A model generated the notes under the pieces. It saw only the letters and a program-made list of their open reading frames with translations. It was not told the origin of the DNA and made no database searches. 10,748 nt of DNA from Chitinophaga pinensis (GTDB lineage: Bacteria; Bacteroidota; Bacteroidia; Flavobacteriales_D; Crocinitomicaceae), in NCBI GenBank assembly GCA_945870115.1, contig CAMBRH010000103.1, forward strand, positions 1-10,748, read 5' to 3'. A program made the translations under genes and the position numbers. Of this stretch, positions 7,820 through 10,748 are shown piece by piece; position 1 is the first letter of the stretch, and each line of letters starts with the position of its first letter.

Positions 7820-7827
7820 CAAAAATA
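7820..7827 (-). promoter_or_regulatory. -7-like promoter box for the PorG-like gene
   Basis: The minus strand reads TATTTTTG, an exact TAnnTTTG match, 14 bases before the start codon at 7805. The predicted transcript would start between the two candidate ATGs and so supports the shorter protein. The -33 position holds GTT rather than TTG. Its upstream half abuts the promoter of the divergent lipoprotein gene. Confidence 0.5.
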
Positions 7828-7858
7828 GTAAAATGTTGCATCTTTTTAACAGGAATTG

Positions 7859-7888
7859 TTGATTTTAAAAAAAAAGATTCTATATTTA
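7859..7888 (+). promoter_or_regulatory. Candidate promoter for the lipoprotein/DUF5723 gene pair
   Basis: TTG at 7859-7861, a 19-base spacer containing a run of nine A, then TATATTTA at 7881-7888, matching TAnnTTTG except in the last base. The start codon at 7921 follows after 32 bases. No other promoter-like site of similar quality was seen between 7842 and 7920. Confidence 0.5.
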
Positions 7889-7920
7889 CACTTAGAAAAT
7901 TAATCCTTAACTAAAATTCT

Positions 7921-9546
7921 ATGAAAATCTTTTCAAAAATAGTTCTAAGTTTTGTTTGTACAAGCCTTTTAGTCCTTAGTTCTTGTAAAAAATATGAAGA
8001 TTTAAAGAAAATTTCAAGTACTGCTTGGAATCCTAATTTAGCTGTTCCTTTGGCTCACGCAACATTTGGAGTTTACGATGTATTAGCAGCTGTCGATAGT
8101 ACAGATTTAATTATTATTGATCCTGTTTCAGGGGAAATTGGTTTGGTTTACAGTAGTGAAATTGGCTCTTTTGGTTCAGCAGAAATTGTTGATTTAGGAA
8201 ATGTAGTTCAAAATATTTTCATAAACACCATAGAATTAGATTTGCCAACAATTCCAAGTTTTAGTGCTAGTGTTAGTTCATCTAATCCTCAAACAATTCA
8301 ATTAAACACAGCGAATGGTGTTGAAGTTCATACAGTTTTATTTAATTCTGGGCTTTTAGATCTTCATTTTGAATCTTCTATACAACACAATTTAGAGATT
8401 ACAATAACTTTTCCGACATTATTAGATGCAAATGGCGACCCAATTGTTAGGACAATTTCTACAAATTTTACTGCAGGCGATCCACTTCCACAAGTTGCTG
8501 ATTTGCAAATTGATTTAACGAATCTATCTGGAGATTTTACTTTAGGAGGAACATCTTTTAATCAAATGTCAGTTGATGTTGAAACCACTATTACTGGAAC
8601 TGGTCAACCAGTTTTTGGAGCAGAAACATTTAATTTTGATATTACTTCATCCAATTTTTCGTTTGAAAATGTAATTGGTTATTTTGGTCAGCAAAATGTT
8701 GCACAACAAGCAGATTCAGTTTTGATTAAAATATTCCAAAATGCATCAAACGGAACATTTGAACTTCAAAACCCAAAAATTGATTTTTTTATTGACAATT
8801 CTTTTGGGTTTCCAGTAGATATTAACCTAGGTAACTTACAATCAATAAATGTAAACACAAATCAAACGGTTGCTCTTGGTGTAAACGATAATATTATTAA
8901 TGTAATTCCTTCGCCTGGTTTGGGTCAATCAGCAATTACAAATTTTCAATTGAACACTTCAAATACAACCAACCTTTCAGAAGTGATTTCTCCAACACCA
9001 AAATATTTTTATTATGAAGTTGATGCAACAGCAAATCCACTCGGAAATACTGGAATTCCAAATTTCATTGAAGATGATAGCAAATTCACTTTAAGAGCTG
9101 AAGTTAATATGCCACTGGATGGATTGGCTTACGGTTTTACAATTTCTGATACTGTTGATTTTGAATTCAGTCAAAATACTGATTTAATTGAATCAATCAT
9201 GTTTCGATTAATTGCTGACAATGGTTTTCCTGTTCAATTAGGTACACAACTAAGAGCAATAGATTCCAATGGAAATACCGTGTTTACAATTTTTGATACG
9301 CCCGAAAACGTTGTTGAACCTGCACCTGTGAACTCAAATGGAGTTGTGAGTTCGTCTAGGCAAAAAATTACAGATATTAACTTAAATGAAGTTCAAATTA
9401 ATCAATTGAAAAATGTAAAGAAGTTAATTATTTACGGTGAAGCTTCAACAACTGAGGCTCAAAATGGAGTTTTTGTTAAATTCTTTGATTATTACAAATT
9501 TGGATTAAAAGTCGCTATGCAGGTTCAAGGAAGCACAAGCTTTTAA
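7921..9546 (+). CDS. Predicted lipoprotein of unknown function, beta-rich
   Basis: 541 residues. The N-terminus is a lipoprotein signal: charged MKIFSK, a hydrophobic core, and the lipobox LSSC with Cys22 as the lipidation site. No cysteine follows it. The residues after Cys22 (KKYEDLKK) do not clearly match the acidic surface-export signals described for Flavobacteriia and Capnocytophaga, so periplasmic or surface facing is undecided. A WNPNLAVPLAHATFGVYDVL segment (about 37-56) looks like a conserved N-terminal motif. The rest is rich in Asn, Thr, Ser and Val, with short beta strands such as LEITITFPTLLDANGDPI and DLTNLSGDFTLGG, suggesting stacked Ig- or LEA-like beta domains (inference). 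I do not recognise a named family or any catalytic motif. The next gene, a DUF5723-like barrel, starts 53 bases after its stop with no clear terminator between, so the two are probably cotranscribed and may act together at the outer membrane. Confidence 0.85.
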   Translation: MKIFSKIVLSFVCTSLLVLSSCKKYEDLKKISSTAWNPNLAVPLAHATFGVYDVLAAVDSTDLIIIDPVSGEIGLVYSSEIGSFGSAEIVDLGNVVQNIFINTIELDLPTIPSFSASVSSSNPQTIQLNTANGVEVHTVLFNSGLLDLHFESSIQHNLEITITFPTLLDANGDPIVRTISTNFTAGDPLPQVADLQIDLTNLSGDFTLGGTSFNQMSVDVETTITGTGQPVFGAETFNFDITSSNFSFENVIGYFGQQNVAQQADSVLIKIFQNASNGTFELQNPKIDFFIDNSFGFPVDINLGNLQSINVNTNQTVALGVNDNIINVIPSPGLGQSAITNFQLNTSNTTNLSEVISPTPKYFYYEVDATANPLGNTGIPNFIEDDSKFTLRAEVNMPLDGLAYGFTISDTVDFEFSQNTDLIESIMFRLIADNGFPVQLGTQLRAIDSNGNTVFTIFDTPENVVEPAPVNSNGVVSSSRQKITDINLNEVQINQLKNVKKLIIYGEASTTEAQNGVFVKFFDYYKFGLKVAMQVQGSTSF

Positions 9547-9599
9547 AATTGAATCTAAATTAACTTTTTCGATTTTCAAATTACTCAAAAAACAAAGCA

Positions 9600-10748
9600 A
9601 TGAATAAATTTAAAATAACACTCGTTTTTATATCACTTTTTTTAAGTATCGGAATTTTTGCTCAGAGAAATTTCACCTTATACAATATGAAATCGACTCC
9701 TCAAGCTATAAATGTCAATCCATCTTTTATTCCAAAAGCAAAATTATACATTAGTTTACCAGTTGGAATGGTTGATTTTGGAATTTCAAATAGTGCATTC
9801 TCTTTTAATACATTGTTTAAAAAGCGTGCAGACGACTCTTTGGCTATAGATGCACAAGGTGTTATTGACGGACTAAAAACACTTAATTATTTTTCAGTAG
9901 AATCAAATAATGAACTTTTTGGATTAGGATTCAAATTTAAAGGCTTTTATTTGAATTTTAACACAACTTTAAAATCTCGTTTCAATTTTGTTTATCCAAA
10001 AGATTTAATTCAATTTGCATTTGAAGGAAATGGTAAAAATTTTCTTGACAAAAGAGTTTCTTTAGACGGACTTTCCTTAAATTTAAGTACCTATATGGAA
10101 TATGCTTTTGGTGCAAGTAAAGAAATTAATGATAAATTAACTGTTGGTGGAAGAATTAAACTTATATCTGGTTTTGCAAATGTTACCACAAGAAAAGAAG
10201 AACTTGGGATTTACACAGATCCAACAACATTCGCTTTAACAATTGATGGTTCTGCAGAAATAAATTCATCAAACGCCTTTTATTTTGCCTTGGATACTTT
10301 AAGCCCTCACGGTTCTAATGCACTTACTAGTGCTGCAAAATCATCTCTGTATAATTTTGCAAACAAAGGATTTGGGGTTGATTTAGGTGCAACGTATAAA
10401 TTAAGCGATAAATTATCTGTTAATGCAAGTATCATTGATTTAGGTTCCATTTCTTGGAGCTCAAATGTTTCAAACTTAAAAACAAATGATATCAATTACA
10501 CTTTTGACGGAATTGATTTAAACCAATTTTTAAATGATACTGCTGCAAAACCTTTAGACAGATTAACGGACACTTTGGTGAAAGTTTTTGATTATGAAGA
10601 AAATAAAACAAAATATTCAACTTCATTAAACACTAAAATTTACCTTGGTGCAAATTATAATTTCACAAAATCAGTAAATGCAGGTGCTTTATTATTCAAT
10701 GAATTTATTGGTGGAAAATATAGAGCTGGATTTTCTTTGTCTATGAAC
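9600..10748 (+). CDS. DUF5723-like outer-membrane beta-barrel protein (3' end beyond window)
   Basis: The frame is open from ATG 9600 to the last base, 383 codons, and has no stop in the window. Residues 1-21 are a signal peptide (MNKFKITLVFISLFLSIGIFA, cut before Gln22). The mature N-terminus FTLYNMKSTPQAINVNPSFIPKAK, followed by a run of amphipathic strands (LYISLPVGMVDFGIS, LFGLGFKFKGFYLNFNTTLKSRFNFVYPKDL at about 106-136, and YMEYAFGASKEINDKLTVGGRIKLISG), is the pattern I associate with the Bacteroidota DUF5723 family of predicted outer-membrane barrels. The last visible part (KIYLGANYNFTKSVNAGALLFNEFIGGKYRAGFSLSMN) is still barrel-like, so perhaps 80-100 residues are missing if it has the usual family length. 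The family's function is unknown. It lies 53 bases downstream of the lipoprotein gene in the same direction. Confidence 0.8.
   Translation, partial: MNKFKITLVFISLFLSIGIFAQRNFTLYNMKSTPQAINVNPSFIPKAKLYISLPVGMVDFGISNSAFSFNTLFKKRADDSLAIDAQGVIDGLKTLNYFSVESNNELFGLGFKFKGFYLNFNTTLKSRFNFVYPKDLIQFAFEGNGKNFLDKRVSLDGLSLNLSTYMEYAFGASKEINDKLTVGGRIKLISGFANVTTRKEELGIYTDPTTFALTIDGSAEINSSNAFYFALDTLSPHGSNALTSAAKSSLYNFANKGFGVDLGATYKLSDKLSVNASIIDLGSISWSSNVSNLKTNDINYTFDGIDLNQFLNDTAAKPLDRLTDTLVKVFDYEENKTKYSTSLNTKIYLGANYNFTKSVNAGALLFNEFIGGKYRAGFSLSMN

Overview
The window is AT-rich and reads as chromosomal DNA of a Bacteroidota bacterium, most likely in the Flavobacteriia/Flavobacteriales range. The signs are short signal peptides ending in FSFSQ, SFSQ or FAQ, a TonB-dependent receptor with a carboxypeptidase-regulatory-like N-terminal domain, DUF6089/PorG-like and DUF5723-like outer-membrane proteins, absence of obvious Shine-Dalgarno sequences, and promoter-like sites of the TTG...TAnnTTTG type. 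The genus cannot be set from this sequence alone.

Layout, left to right: (1) bases 2-70 may be the 3' end of an unidentified plus-strand gene; 71-199 is AT-rich with no feature I can support. (2) 200-2800, minus: an 866-residue TonB-dependent receptor. (3) 2971-3645, plus: a DUF2461 protein, divergent from the receptor. (4) 3646-3756: a GC-rich structured spacer. (5) 3757-5883, plus: a secreted dipeptidyl-peptidase-IV-like S9 serine peptidase, followed after 5 bases by (6) 5889-6773, an RmlD-like extended SDR. (7) 6774-6986: a convergent spacer holding a hairpin just after the SDR stop and a long nested palindrome of MITE/REP-like architecture. (8) 6987-7805, minus: an outer-membrane beta-barrel of the DUF6089/PorG-like family; its start should be placed at 7805, not at the upstream ATG at 7841. 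(9) 7921-9546, plus: a 541-residue lipoprotein of unknown function, and (10) 9600 to the window end: a DUF5723-like outer-membrane protein cut by the window edge.

Four of the seven main genes (receptor, PorG-like barrel, lipoprotein, DUF5723 protein) have signals or folds that place them at the cell envelope, and the S9 peptidase is exported, probably to the periplasm. The window is therefore mostly an envelope region rather than a mobile island: no transposase, integrase, tRNA, rRNA or CRISPR array was seen. The least explained items are the lipoprotein/DUF5723 pair, which looks like a two-gene outer-membrane unit, and the nested palindrome at about 6799-6963.
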